Source: Mucilaginibacter daejeonensis (GTDB lineage Bacteria; Bacteroidota; Bacteroidia; Sphingobacteriales; Sphingobacteriaceae). From it: a stretch of 64,000 nucleotides of DNA. The stretch covers positions 1,302,001 to 1,366,000 of the forward strand of contig NZ_CP086068.1 of assembly GCF_020783335.1 (NCBI RefSeq), written 5' to 3'. Within the stretch, counting starts at the first letter, position 1, and each line of letters opens with the position of its first letter. Shown in pieces: positions 29,344-37,400 of this stretch. Made by a program: the position numbers and the translations under genes. The notes under the pieces are model-generated. The model searched no databases. It was given only the letters and a program-made list of their open reading frames with translations, and was not told the origin of the DNA.

Positions 29344-29550
29344 ATGTCAACGCCACTCCAAAAGCATGAGACCGTAATGTGCGACCGCTGCCGGTCAACT
29401 TTTGAGTGCAAGGCCAACTCGTACACCAAATGCCAGTGCAGCGAGGTACACCTCACCATCAACGAGGTGCAATACGTAAGCGAGCTGTACGATGGTTGCC
29501 TTTGCGTGAATTGTCTGCGCGAGTTACAGAAAGAGTACCAGGAGCAATAA
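29344..29550 (+). CDS. Cysteine-rich CWC-like small protein
   Basis: 68 aa with three cysteine clusters: MCDRCRSTFECKANSY, KCQCS and DGCLCVNCLREL. The order and spacing fit the CWC family of small presumed zinc-binding proteins, with CQC in place of CWC. Function unknown. Start at 29344; an internal Met at 29377 would still keep all cysteines. The promoter position implies a leaderless mRNA. Confidence 0.75.
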   Translation: MSTPLQKHETVMCDRCRSTFECKANSYTKCQCSEVHLTINEVQYVSELYDGCLCVNCLRELQKEYQEQ

Positions 29551-29573
29551 GATCAGGATAGCTCAGCTGTTTG

Positions 29574-30131
29574 TTATGATCCAGATGATGATGGGCCGTA
29601 CCAGAGTGGGCTCAGTAAAAAGAAGGCGCGCCAGCGGCTCTTTCTGATCAAGGTAAAGTTCAAGCGCCGTTGAGCCGTTCGCAAGAACGTTTTTAGCATC
29701 AAGGCTTTTTCGGGATCTTTACTTTCGACAAAAGTAGCTTCCTGCAAGATCAGCGTTCCCCCGTCCCTAAAAAAGAACTTGATCGAGGTCATTGTCTTGG
29801 CACCGTTACGCTCGTAGTCGTAACTGTAGAAGCCTACCACATCACGGTTCAGGATCCTCTCGAACGCACCATTCCCTTTTTTAACATGCATCGAATCTCT
29901 GTCAAAGTAAATGGTGACCGTTTTGGAGAAAAGCGTAAGAATACCCAGTACAAGCGCAAAAGTAAGTACGGCGACCAAGGGTTTGCCGCCATACCCGAAG
30001 CGTGCATGCCAGTCGCCGGTGAACAATATGAACGCCGGTACGAACGCCAACAACGTGATCAAATAGGTCACATACGTTGGCCAGGTATTCACCTTTTTGA
30101 ACGCGAACTCCGGCGTTTGATACTTTTGCAT
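29574..30131 (-). CDS. Small membrane protein with a cytoplasmic beta domain
   Basis: 185 aa. Two membrane segments near the N-terminus (YVTYLITLLAFVPAFILF and LVAVLTFALVLGILTLF), then a beta-rich domain (VTIYFDRDSMHVKKGNGAFERILNRDV, cited in part as YFDRDSMHVKKGNG; IKFFFRDGGTLILQEAT) that looks like a bacterial PH-type fold. No enzyme motif. Function unknown. Same direction as the next gene, about 55 bp apart. Confidence 0.6.
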   Translation of the reverse strand: MQKYQTPEFAFKKVNTWPTYVTYLITLLAFVPAFILFTGDWHARFGYGGKPLVAVLTFALVLGILTLFSKTVTIYFDRDSMHVKKGNGAFERILNRDVVGFYSYDYERNGAKTMTSIKFFFRDGGTLILQEATFVESKDPEKALMLKTFLRTAQRRLNFTLIRKSRWRAFFLLSPLWYGPSSSGS

Positions 30132-30186
30132 GATAGGATAACCAACGTACCCGGCACTTGGTTGTCAGGCCCTGTTGTTAGGTCGC

Positions 30187-30795
30187 CTACTTCTGATATT
30201 TCCAGTGTCTCGACTTACCTTCGTTCAGCCATTCCACGGCGGTGTTCATGCGTTTTTGACGGGTGGCTTCCGTCTTGGCTTCGGTTATCCATTCCACGTA
30301 TTCTTTTTTGTGCGAGTAACCATACTCATTGAATTGCTTTTGAGCACGGGGATGCCGTTCGAGAAACTCTATTAAATAATCGGGGATGATCAATGCAACT
30401 TTATCGGATGTGGTGGGCTTGGCTTTTTGTACCTTGATGCCTTTATCGTTCAGGTCTGCCGCCTCGAGCAGGTAACGGATCAGCACGTCATTAGCTGGCA
30501 GATCGTTCAGGGAAGTGATGCGGCCCAGGCTGCCCATAGCATCGTTCACCTTCAAAATGCCATCCGGGTCGGCCAATAACGAACCCTTCCAAAATCCGAA
30601 CGTGCAGTGCTGCTTAAAGGCGGCCATCTGGCATATCGGTCCTTTATACTCGTAAAAAGGCATGCTCCATTTCACGGTCTCCTCCACCTGAGGTAAGGTG
30701 TCATGTATCAGCTGACGCAAATGGATCAGGATAGGCTGCGCGAAATCGGCTGCTTTAGCGATGTACTCATCGTGTCGGGGATCAAAATGTGGCAT
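30187..30795 (-). CDS. YdeI/OmdA-type protein (DUF1801 plus C-terminal helical domain)
   Basis: 202 aa. The first 120 residues (LRQLIHDTLPQVEETVKWSMPFYEYKG and FGFWKG, GSLGRI) match the DUF1801/YdhG-like fold; the tail (LIEFLERHPRAQKQF, YSHKKEYVEWITEAKTEATR, KRMNTAVEWLNEGKSRH) is the bacteriocin-protection YdeI/OmpD-associated domain. Role uncertain; the family name reflects weak genetic data. No signal peptide. Confidence 0.85.
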   Translation of the reverse strand: MPHFDPRHDEYIAKAADFAQPILIHLRQLIHDTLPQVEETVKWSMPFYEYKGPICQMAAFKQHCTFGFWKGSLLADPDGILKVNDAMGSLGRITSLNDLPANDVLIRYLLEAADLNDKGIKVQKAKPTTSDKVALIIPDYLIEFLERHPRAQKQFNEYGYSHKKEYVEWITEAKTEATRQKRMNTAVEWLNEGKSRHWKYQK

Positions 30796-30869
30796 GATCG
30801 ATAGGTTATTGGTGAACCAAGTTAATGATCGGTATCGATAAGTACAAGAGGGTAGGTGCTATCAAAATG

Positions 30870-30893
30870 CTCGTCATCGCGAGGAACGAAGCG
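30870..30893. repeat. Half copy of the TCATTGCGAGG REP-like repeat
   Basis: GCTCGTCATCGCGAGGAACG AAGCG resembles one arm of 5391-5472; no partner arm is found nearby. Confidence 0.5.
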
Positions 30894-30944
30894 AATTCTG
30901 GTATAGTTCTTTGTGATCCTAAAGATGGAAATAGTTTTCGAGAG

Positions 30945-31217
30945 CTATCTATAATGTCCTCTCAGCGATAGGATATCAAGTACAATGATCTGGTTTCGTT
31001 CATTTACCTCGTACACCAGCCTGTGCTCCTGGTCGATCCGGCGCGACCATGCGCCTGAAAGGCCATACTTTAGAGGTTCTGGTTTGCCAATGCCTTTAAA
31101 AGGGTCTTGTTGAATAGCGACCAGCAGAGTAGTTATCTTTTTCTGTATAGCCTTGTTGCCGGAGCGTTTCCAGTATTCGAGATCTTCGATAGCCTTAGGG
31201 CTGAAGATCATTTCCAT
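30945..31217 (-). CDS. yoeB: Txe/YoeB family toxin (mRNA interferase)
   Basis: 90 aa. MIFSPKAIEDLEYWKR, GKPEPLKYGLSGAWSRRI, EHRLVYEV and the C-terminal LRGHYR place it in the ribosome-dependent RelE-superfamily endonucleases. The expected catalytic set is present: E47 region, the Arg in EHRLVY, and the terminal His-Tyr. It overlaps the antitoxin gene (ATGA at the second Met), so the pair is translationally coupled with antitoxin first. Confidence 0.9.
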   Translation of the reverse strand: MEMIFSPKAIEDLEYWKRSGNKAIQKKITTLLVAIQQDPFKGIGKPEPLKYGLSGAWSRRIDQEHRLVYEVNERNQIIVLDILSLRGHYR

Positions 31218-31405
31218 AGGTCGTCAACATTGATCTTTACGCCTTTTCCGTCCTGAATGTCCTTGCGGCCTTGTTCGATCTTTTTCACGAACTCAGGATC
31301 ATAACCGTCTCTTTCGGAACGAAAATCGATCTTCAGCGCTTTTATCACTGCTTTTAATGCCGCCAGTTGTTCTTTGGTCTTTGGCTGTACGATCAGTGTT
31401 TCCAT
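31208..31405 (-). CDS. Antitoxin partner of the YoeB-like toxin
   Basis: 65 aa: METLIVQPKTKEQLAALKAV, IKALKIDFRS, and an acidic tail VKINVDDLWK. It lacks the YefM/Phd N-terminal fold and resembles the short DUF2683-type antitoxins found beside YoeB in this phylum. Upstream, TTG-N20-TAAGTTTA could be its promoter, and the dyad TGCAA/TTGCA (31439-31454) could be an operator for autoregulation. Confidence 0.75.
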   Translation of the reverse strand: METLIVQPKTKEQLAALKAVIKALKIDFRSERDGYDPEFVKKIEQGRKDIQDGKGVKINVDDLWK

Positions 31406-31509
31406 GTAGATATAAACTTACGAAGATCTATAATGTTGTGCAAGCAACTTTGCAACGGCAGGCTACGCATCAAATTTCCTATGTCCCTAAAAGGAAAGGC
31501 TGTTAGCCC

Positions 31510-32772
31510 CTACAACACATGCCCCAGCCTGTTCGAGTCCAATTTGATCAGGATGAACAGGAGGATGGTAAAGCTCCATAACGATGATCCGCCGTAGCTG
31601 ATGAAGGGCAGCGGGATGCCGATCACCGGCACGAGGCCAATGGTCATCCCGATGTTGATCATCACGTGGAAGAAGATGATGGAGGCCACTCCATAGCCAT
31701 ACACCCGCGAGAAGGGCGATCGCTGTCGTTCGGCCATCATGATCACGCGTAGCAATAATAAGATGAACAGACCGATCACCACTACGGATCCAACAAAGCC
31801 CCATTCTTCGCCTATGGTGCAGAATATAAAGTCGGTACTTTGAGCTGGTACAAAGGAATACTTGGTTTGGGTACCCTGCAAATAACCCTTACCCCAAAGC
31901 TTGCCCGAGCCGATCGCGATCTTACTTTGGTTCACGTTATAGCCTGCACCTCTAAGATCTGATGATATACCCAGCAGTTCGTCCACACGTGATTTTTGGT
32001 GTGGCTTAAGCACGTGGCCGTAAATGAAGCCCACGCTGAAGATATAGCCGATGCATAATACCAACCCCACAACAAGGCCCACCATGGTATCGCGCCGTAC
32101 CCTGAACAAAAAGATAATGCCCACGGTAATGATCACCAGTGCAGCGATCACATAGAACTGATTATACAGGAGCGAGGTGACGAACAAGGCCACCATCAAA
32201 CCGGCAACGATCAAAAAGTATGGCGAAAGCCCTTCACGATAAAGTACGAAAATGAGCGAACAAAATACCAGCGTAGAGCCGGTATCGGGCTGCAGCATGA
32301 TCAGCATCATGGGTAGTATGATAATGCCGGCAGCGGTCAGGAACGATCGTAATTCGGTGATGCGGATATTAACGCCGCTGAGGTAACGTGCCAACAACAA
32401 ACAGGTACTGAACTTGGCAAATTCAGACGGTTGCAGCCTGAACGTACCCAACGGTATCCAGGCCTGGTTACCTCCTACGTTACGGCCGATCACCAATACC
32501 ACCATGAGCAGCAGCACCGTGACCACATACAGCACCGGCGCAAGCCCGAAAAAGAAGCGGCTATCAAGCAATAGGATCACCCCGCCCAATATCACCGATG
32601 AGATAATGAAGATGAACTGTTTACCATAATTGGTATCCAGGTCGATGATGTGTGGATGCGTTTCATCAAATACCGCCGCATGGATGTTGAACCAGCCAAT
32701 GGTACACAAGCACAGGTAAATGAACACCGTTAGCCAGTCCACATTAAAGAAAAAGCTGCGCTGGTTATTCAT
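31510..32772 (-). CDS. rodA: Peptidoglycan glycosyltransferase RodA (SEDS family)
   Basis: 420 aa with about ten membrane helices. Polymerises lipid II in the elongasome with PBP2. Family segments: GNQAWIPLGTFRLQPSEFAKF, MLQPDTGSTLVF, GKGYLQGTQTKYSFVPAQSTDFIF (in part) and IPLPFISYGGSSLW. The catalytic-type Asp is in QPDTGS. It overlaps the end of mrdA by 8 bp and is last in mreBCD-mrdA-rodA. Confidence 0.96.
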   Translation of the reverse strand: MNNQRSFFFNVDWLTVFIYLCLCTIGWFNIHAAVFDETHPHIIDLDTNYGKQFIFIISSVILGGVILLLDSRFFFGLAPVLYVVTVLLLMVVLVIGRNVGGNQAWIPLGTFRLQPSEFAKFSTCLLLARYLSGVNIRITELRSFLTAAGIIILPMMLIMLQPDTGSTLVFCSLIFVLYREGLSPYFLIVAGLMVALFVTSLLYNQFYVIAALVIITVGIIFLFRVRRDTMVGLVVGLVLCIGYIFSVGFIYGHVLKPHQKSRVDELLGISSDLRGAGYNVNQSKIAIGSGKLWGKGYLQGTQTKYSFVPAQSTDFIFCTIGEEWGFVGSVVVIGLFILLLLRVIMMAERQRSPFSRVYGYGVASIIFFHVMINIGMTIGLVPVIGIPLPFISYGGSSLWSFTILLFILIKLDSNRLGHVL

Positions 32773-34786
32773 CTTCTTTGCGTTTAGGCTGGTAAGCTAA
32801 TATGTGCTTCAGGGCGGTGTCCTTCGGGCTTTGGCGCGACGCTGACCTGAGTTCGGTACGTTTGCGGGTAGTATCGGCTTTGTACTTACGTGCACTGTCG
32901 CGGCGTATGCTGTCCAGTTTGGTGCTGTCCTTGCGGGTCAGTTTACGGGGCGGTTTGTATCCCGGAGGTGGCGGCAACAGGTTGGCATCTAAAATATATT
33001 GTACCTGAGCCTTTGGTTTGGTGATGGTATCGCGCAGATACTTCTCTACCAGATAGCTGGCAATGGGGGCCGCCCATGATGATCCGAACCCTGCGTTCTC
33101 TACCACCACCGCAATGGCTATGCGCGGTGTATCGCGCGGGGCAAAGGCCACAAATACCGAGTGGTTCTTGCCATGCGGGTTCTGTACGGTGCCGGTCTTG
33201 CCGCACATGATGATGCCCGGTATGCGTGCCTGTACGGCCGTACCGCGGTCCACAACATCCTGCATGCCATCGATAACCGGTTCGAAGTATTGCGGATCGA
33301 TGCCGACCTCGTTCCGGACGGTATATTCTTTTTTGATCACCTTTTGATCGCCTATAGACTTGATCAGGTGGGGTTTGTAATAATAGCCTCGGTTGGCAAT
33401 GATCGCCTCGATATTGGCCAGCTGCAATGGAGTGGCCAGTAACTCACCCTGACCAATGGCCAGCGATATGATAGATGATGACCGCCAGCGGTTCTTACCA
33501 AAAACGCGATCGTAGCGCAGGGGGGTAGGTACGTTACCTTTGTACTCAAAGGGTAGCTCGACATCCAGTTTGGTACCGAAGCCGAACTTATTCACTTTCA
33601 CCTTCCAGTCCACCAGGGTTTGCCTGATATTTTTGGCCCCGCGCGCGTTCATCAGCTTGTCGAACACGTTACAGAAGTAGGTATTGCACGATTGTGATAT
33701 ACCCTTACGCAGGTCGGTGACACCGTCAAAGTGCTCACAATTCACCCGGTGATTACCCGCCATGTAATAGTGCGGACAAAAATAAGTGGTTTGCGGGGTA
33801 ATGATCCCTTCCTGCAAAGCGATCAACGCATCCAACGGTTTAAAGGACGAGCCAGGAGGGTAGGTAGCCTGAATAGGCCTCACAAAGGTAGGCTTATAAG
33901 GGTCCTTATACATTTTGGCAATGTTGTTACCGCGCTCACGGCCTACCATGAGGTTAGGATCATATGTAGGGCTGCTCACGAAAGTGAGTATCTCGCCTGT
34001 AGAAGGCTCAATAGCCACGATACTGCCCACTTTGTTGCGCATGAGCTTTTCGCCCAGCTTTTGTAAACGCAGGTCCAGCGATGAGGTCAAACGCTCACCC
34101 GAGACGGCCAGCGTGTCAAATTCGCCGTTGGCGAAGCTGCCTTTGGCTACGTTGCGCGAATCCACCATCTCGTACCTCACACCTCGTTGACCACGCAGCA
34201 CGGTCTCGTAAGATCGTTCAACGCCCGATATACCGATGTAATCGCCCCGGTTGTAAAAACCGTTCGACTTCTCGATCATTTTATCGTTCACCTCACCAAT
34301 GTAGCCCAAAAAGTGAGCGGCCACCGAGTCGGGATACGTACGCACGGTACGGGGCTGTGCGGTAAAGCCGGGAAACTCATCCTGCAAGCGTTCCTGCAAA
34401 GGGGCATATACTTCTACCGATATTTGCTTTTCAAATATGGATGGACGGTAAGGAGAGTATTTTTTGGCTTTATCGAAGCGCTTGTCGAAGCCTGCTTTAT
34501 CGATGCCCAGCATGCGGCAAAATTCAAGCGTGTCAAAAGGCTTTACCTTTTTAGGGGTCACCAATATATCGTACACAGGTACGTTCTGCACCAGTACCTT
34601 GCCATTACGGTCAAATATGGCCCCACGGGCCGGGTAAATCACCGTTTTACGGAGTACGTTCTTGTTGGCGAACAGCGCATAACGGTCATCAACGATCTGG
34701 ATATAGTAAAGCCTGCCCAGCAATACCAACGCAATAACGATGAAGATGGTGGTAATGACGTATCGGCGCTCAAAAAAATTATTCAT
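32765..34786 (-). CDS. mrdA: Penicillin-binding protein 2 with a basic C-terminal tail
   Basis: Elongasome transpeptidase, 673 aa. One N-terminal membrane anchor (about 9-31), PBP dimer domain (about 50-240), transpeptidase domain with SxxK at S313-K316 (PPGSSFKP), SxN in SQSCNTYF and KTG in MCGKTGTVQNP. The last 55 residues are a Pro-rich then Lys/Arg/Asp-rich tail with KDSTKLDSIRRDSARKYKAD-type repeats, periplasmic and disordered, function unknown. Starts one base after mreD. Confidence 0.96.
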   Translation of the reverse strand: MNNFFERRYVITTIFIVIALVLLGRLYYIQIVDDRYALFANKNVLRKTVIYPARGAIFDRNGKVLVQNVPVYDILVTPKKVKPFDTLEFCRMLGIDKAGFDKRFDKAKKYSPYRPSIFEKQISVEVYAPLQERLQDEFPGFTAQPRTVRTYPDSVAAHFLGYIGEVNDKMIEKSNGFYNRGDYIGISGVERSYETVLRGQRGVRYEMVDSRNVAKGSFANGEFDTLAVSGERLTSSLDLRLQKLGEKLMRNKVGSIVAIEPSTGEILTFVSSPTYDPNLMVGRERGNNIAKMYKDPYKPTFVRPIQATYPPGSSFKPLDALIALQEGIITPQTTYFCPHYYMAGNHRVNCEHFDGVTDLRKGISQSCNTYFCNVFDKLMNARGAKNIRQTLVDWKVKVNKFGFGTKLDVELPFEYKGNVPTPLRYDRVFGKNRWRSSSIISLAIGQGELLATPLQLANIEAIIANRGYYYKPHLIKSIGDQKVIKKEYTVRNEVGIDPQYFEPVIDGMQDVVDRGTAVQARIPGIIMCGKTGTVQNPHGKNHSVFVAFAPRDTPRIAIAVVVENAGFGSSWAAPIASYLVEKYLRDTITKPKAQVQYILDANLLPPPPGYKPPRKLTRKDSTKLDSIRRDSARKYKADTTRKRTELRSASRQSPKDTALKHILAYQPKRKEDE

Positions 34787-35302
34787 TTATCGTTCTTTCC
34801 TTCTGTAAAAAACAAAGCTGGAGATCAGTATCAAAAATAAGGTAAAAACCGAACTTGACAGAAAACGCAGCAAAGTAAATCGGATCTCAGTAAGGCTGAA
34901 AACTTCGAGGTTGAATAAAAAGAAGTGGTGGATGAGTGTCAGGATAAGCGAGTAGGTGAAGAACCAGCGAAAGCCCATGTTACCCAGCGTAGGGTCGGCC
35001 TCGTTGTCAAAACCATCGCGCTGTACGGTAACGCTAATGAAAAGCACGCGCACAAAGGCCAATAGGGTACAAGCCGCCGCATGCAGGCCAGGCGTATCAT
35101 AAAAGGCATCGATAGTGAGACCCAGTATGAACGACAGCACGAATAGCACCAGGTTTGGTGTTTCGAGCGGTAGCAGCAGGATAAACAGGATGTACGGATA
35201 TGGCAACGAGATGTTGTACAGCGATATGTTCTTTAACAAGAACACCTGCACCAGTACCAGTACCACAAAACGGATCAGGTTATAGATAAGTGTTCTACTC
35301 AT
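34787..35302 (-). CDS. mreD: Rod shape-determining protein MreD
   Basis: 171 aa, five or six membrane helices. Recognised by position between mreC and mrdA and by the pattern NISLYNISLPYPYILFILLLP and FILGLTIDAFYDTPGLHAAACTLLAF (in part), the G-x-x-x-D-x-F-x-x-x-x-x-G-x-H motif of MreD. It overlaps mreC by 8 bp. Confidence 0.92.
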   Translation of the reverse strand: MSRTLIYNLIRFVVLVLVQVFLLKNISLYNISLPYPYILFILLLPLETPNLVLFVLSFILGLTIDAFYDTPGLHAAACTLLAFVRVLFISVTVQRDGFDNEADPTLGNMGFRWFFTYSLILTLIHHFFLFNLEVFSLTEIRFTLLRFLSSSVFTLFLILISSFVFYRRKER

Positions 35303-36131
35303 CGTGTTTTTCCTGGGCCTCCAGTCCCGCCCGCTCCTGGGCCAGTTTATTGTTCACTACGTAAACGTATTGCAGTTTAGCAAAATCTACCGATAGATTC
35401 ACTTCCATATTGAGGAAGAAACCGCCGCCTTTGGCATGCAGGTTACTTACCTTGCCCAGCGGTATGCCGGCAGGGTAAAGGTCAGAGTAAGTAGAGGTGA
35501 CCACCCACTCGCCAATACGAGGCTTCACGTGATTGGGGACATCCATCAGCAAGCCTTTATGCGGGTCCATTTCTTCGCTCCACATCAAGCTGCCAATGTC
35601 TTTAGTGTCAGCCAGCATGGCACTCACTTTGGCATCTTTATGTAACAATGATTGTACGATGGCCAAATGGTCAGATACCAGCACCACCTTGCCTACCACA
35701 CCACTGCCGCAGATCACGCCCATGCCTTTTTCGATACCGTCCTTACTGCCTTTTTGTATGGTGATGTAATTGCTGCGCCTGTTCACCGAGTTATTGATCA
35801 CCCGGGCTTCGGTATAAGTATATTGTTGTTTGTAAACGGTATCGATCACTACATGACGGCCTACCGTATCTGCATAAAATGAGGTGCGCAACTGGTTGCG
35901 TAACCGGGCATTTTCGCGGGCAAGGCTATCGTTCACCTCGTTAAGGCGCAGGTAACTGTTCAGCTCATTGGCGCGGGCATACATAGTGCCGGTCACCTCG
36001 TTGGCGGTGTTCAGGTAAGTGGCCTTCTGGAAAGAGTTGTATTTAACGTAGATGATCAGCGCCGATATCTCAAATATCAGGAACAGGAAGAATGCGTTGT
36101 ACTTACTGATAAATATCAAAAGGTTACGCAT
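35295..36131 (-). CDS. mreC: Rod shape-determining protein MreC
   Basis: 278 aa. N-terminal membrane helix (NAFFLFLIFEISALIIYVKY), coiled coil (about 45-75), and a periplasmic double beta-barrel with GSKDGIEKGMGVICGSGVVGKV and WVVTSTYSDLYPAGIPLGKV. Links MreB to PBP2 and RodA. Starts at the very edge of a repeat that fills the mreB-mreC gap. Confidence 0.95.
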   Translation of the reverse strand: MRNLLIFISKYNAFFLFLIFEISALIIYVKYNSFQKATYLNTANEVTGTMYARANELNSYLRLNEVNDSLARENARLRNQLRTSFYADTVGRHVVIDTVYKQQYTYTEARVINNSVNRRSNYITIQKGSKDGIEKGMGVICGSGVVGKVVLVSDHLAIVQSLLHKDAKVSAMLADTKDIGSLMWSEEMDPHKGLLMDVPNHVKPRIGEWVVTSTYSDLYPAGIPLGKVSNLHAKGGGFFLNMEVNLSVDFAKLQYVYVVNNKLAQERAGLEAQEKHDE

Positions 36132-36132
36132 A

Positions 36133-36238
36133 CTGTGAGTAGTGAATAAGTGAGTGGTGAGTAGTTAAGTAGTGAATAGTGAGTGGTGGGATCTGTTGGT
36201 CGTTCGACCGCTCACTATTCACCACTCACTGCTCACTA
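36133..36238. repeat. GTGAGTGGTGAATAGTGAG word-repeat palindrome
   Basis: The left arm is made of repeated GTGAGTAGTGAATA and GTGAGTGGTGAGTAG words, the right arm of CACTATTCACCACTCACTGC; the tip is GGTCGTTCGACC (36198-36209). It fills the mreB-mreC gap and shares words with 9251-9272. Confidence 0.7.
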
Positions 36239-36240
36239 AC

Positions 36241-37263
36241 CTATTGCATTAAGAACTTATAATTACCGATATTCTTGAGGGCGGTGCCGGTGCCGCGTAC
36301 TACGGCGCGAAGCGGATCTTCGGCCACGTGTACAGGTAGCTTGGTTTTGGCGGCCACACGTTTATCTAAGCCGCGCAGTAAGGCACCACCACCGGTCAGG
36401 TATATACCGGTCTGGTAAATATCGGCCGATAGCTCAGGAGGAGTGATCTCCAATGCCTTCAGGATAGCTTCCTCTATTTTAGAGATGGATTTGTCCAGAC
36501 AATGCGCGATCTCGGTGTATGATACGGTGATCTGTTTAGGCACACCGGTCATCAGATCACGGCCTTGTACGGCAAAATCAGCCGGTGGGTCTACCAGTTC
36601 AGGCAATGCCGAACCTACCTCGATCTTGATCTTCTCGGCGGTACGGTCACCGATCATGATATTGTGCTGACGGCGGATGTATTGTACGATATCAGAGTCA
36701 AAGTTATCACCGGCCACACGGATCGACTGATCACAAACGATACCCGAAAGTGCGATAACCGCGATCTCGGTAGTACCACCACCGATGTCGATGATCATGT
36801 TACCCATTGGCTCCTCCACATCGATACCGATACCTACCGCAGCGGCCATAGGCTCGTGGATCAGGTATACCTCTTTGGCGCCGGCGATCTCGGCACTTTG
36901 ATGTACGGCACGTTTCTCCACCTCGGTAATGCCCGAAGGGATACAGATCACCATACGCAATGACGGGAAGAACCAGCCTTTGCCTTTGTTGATCATTTTG
37001 ATCATGCCGCGTATCATATGCTCGGCCGCATCAAAGTCGGCGATCACGCCGTCCTTCAGCGGGCGTACGGTACGTATATTTTCGTGGGTCTTACCTTCCA
37101 TTTGCATAGCCTGACGGCCGATCGCGATCACCTTGTTGGTCTTGCGGTCAAATGCTACAATGGATGGTTCATCGACCACCACTTTATCGTTATGTATGAT
37201 GAGGGTATTAGCAGTGCCTAAGTCAATAGCAACTTCCTGCGTAAAAAAATTAAATAGACCCAT
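36241..37263 (-). CDS. mreB: Rod shape-determining protein MreB
   Basis: Actin-like filament protein, 340 aa. Phosphate-1 loop AIDLGTANTLI, phosphate-2 IIDIGGGTTEIAVI, adenosine loop YLTGGGALLRGLD, membrane-proximal VRPLKDGVIADFDAAEHM. First gene of the mreBCD-mrdA-rodA operon, 137 bp downstream of purH in the same direction. Confidence 0.98.
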   Translation of the reverse strand: MGLFNFFTQEVAIDLGTANTLIIHNDKVVVDEPSIVAFDRKTNKVIAIGRQAMQMEGKTHENIRTVRPLKDGVIADFDAAEHMIRGMIKMINKGKGWFFPSLRMVICIPSGITEVEKRAVHQSAEIAGAKEVYLIHEPMAAAVGIGIDVEEPMGNMIIDIGGGTTEIAVIALSGIVCDQSIRVAGDNFDSDIVQYIRRQHNIMIGDRTAEKIKIEVGSALPELVDPPADFAVQGRDLMTGVPKQITVSYTEIAHCLDKSISKIEEAILKALEITPPELSADIYQTGIYLTGGGALLRGLDKRVAAKTKLPVHVAEDPLRAVVRGTGTALKNIGNYKFLMQ

Positions 37264-37400
37264 TTATGTTCAGTTCAAATGATCTGCAAATATCAAAAAA
37301 ATATATATAACCCTCTCTATAAGTCCACTTAACGGCGAAACTTTTTTGCAAGTTTCGCAATATTCAGCCCTCCCTTGCAGGGACGGGCCGGGATCAGGTG

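Noticed and set aside
34187..34840. 217-codon plus-strand open frame
   Set aside because: Antisense shadow of mrdA, which has all three penicillin-binding motifs.
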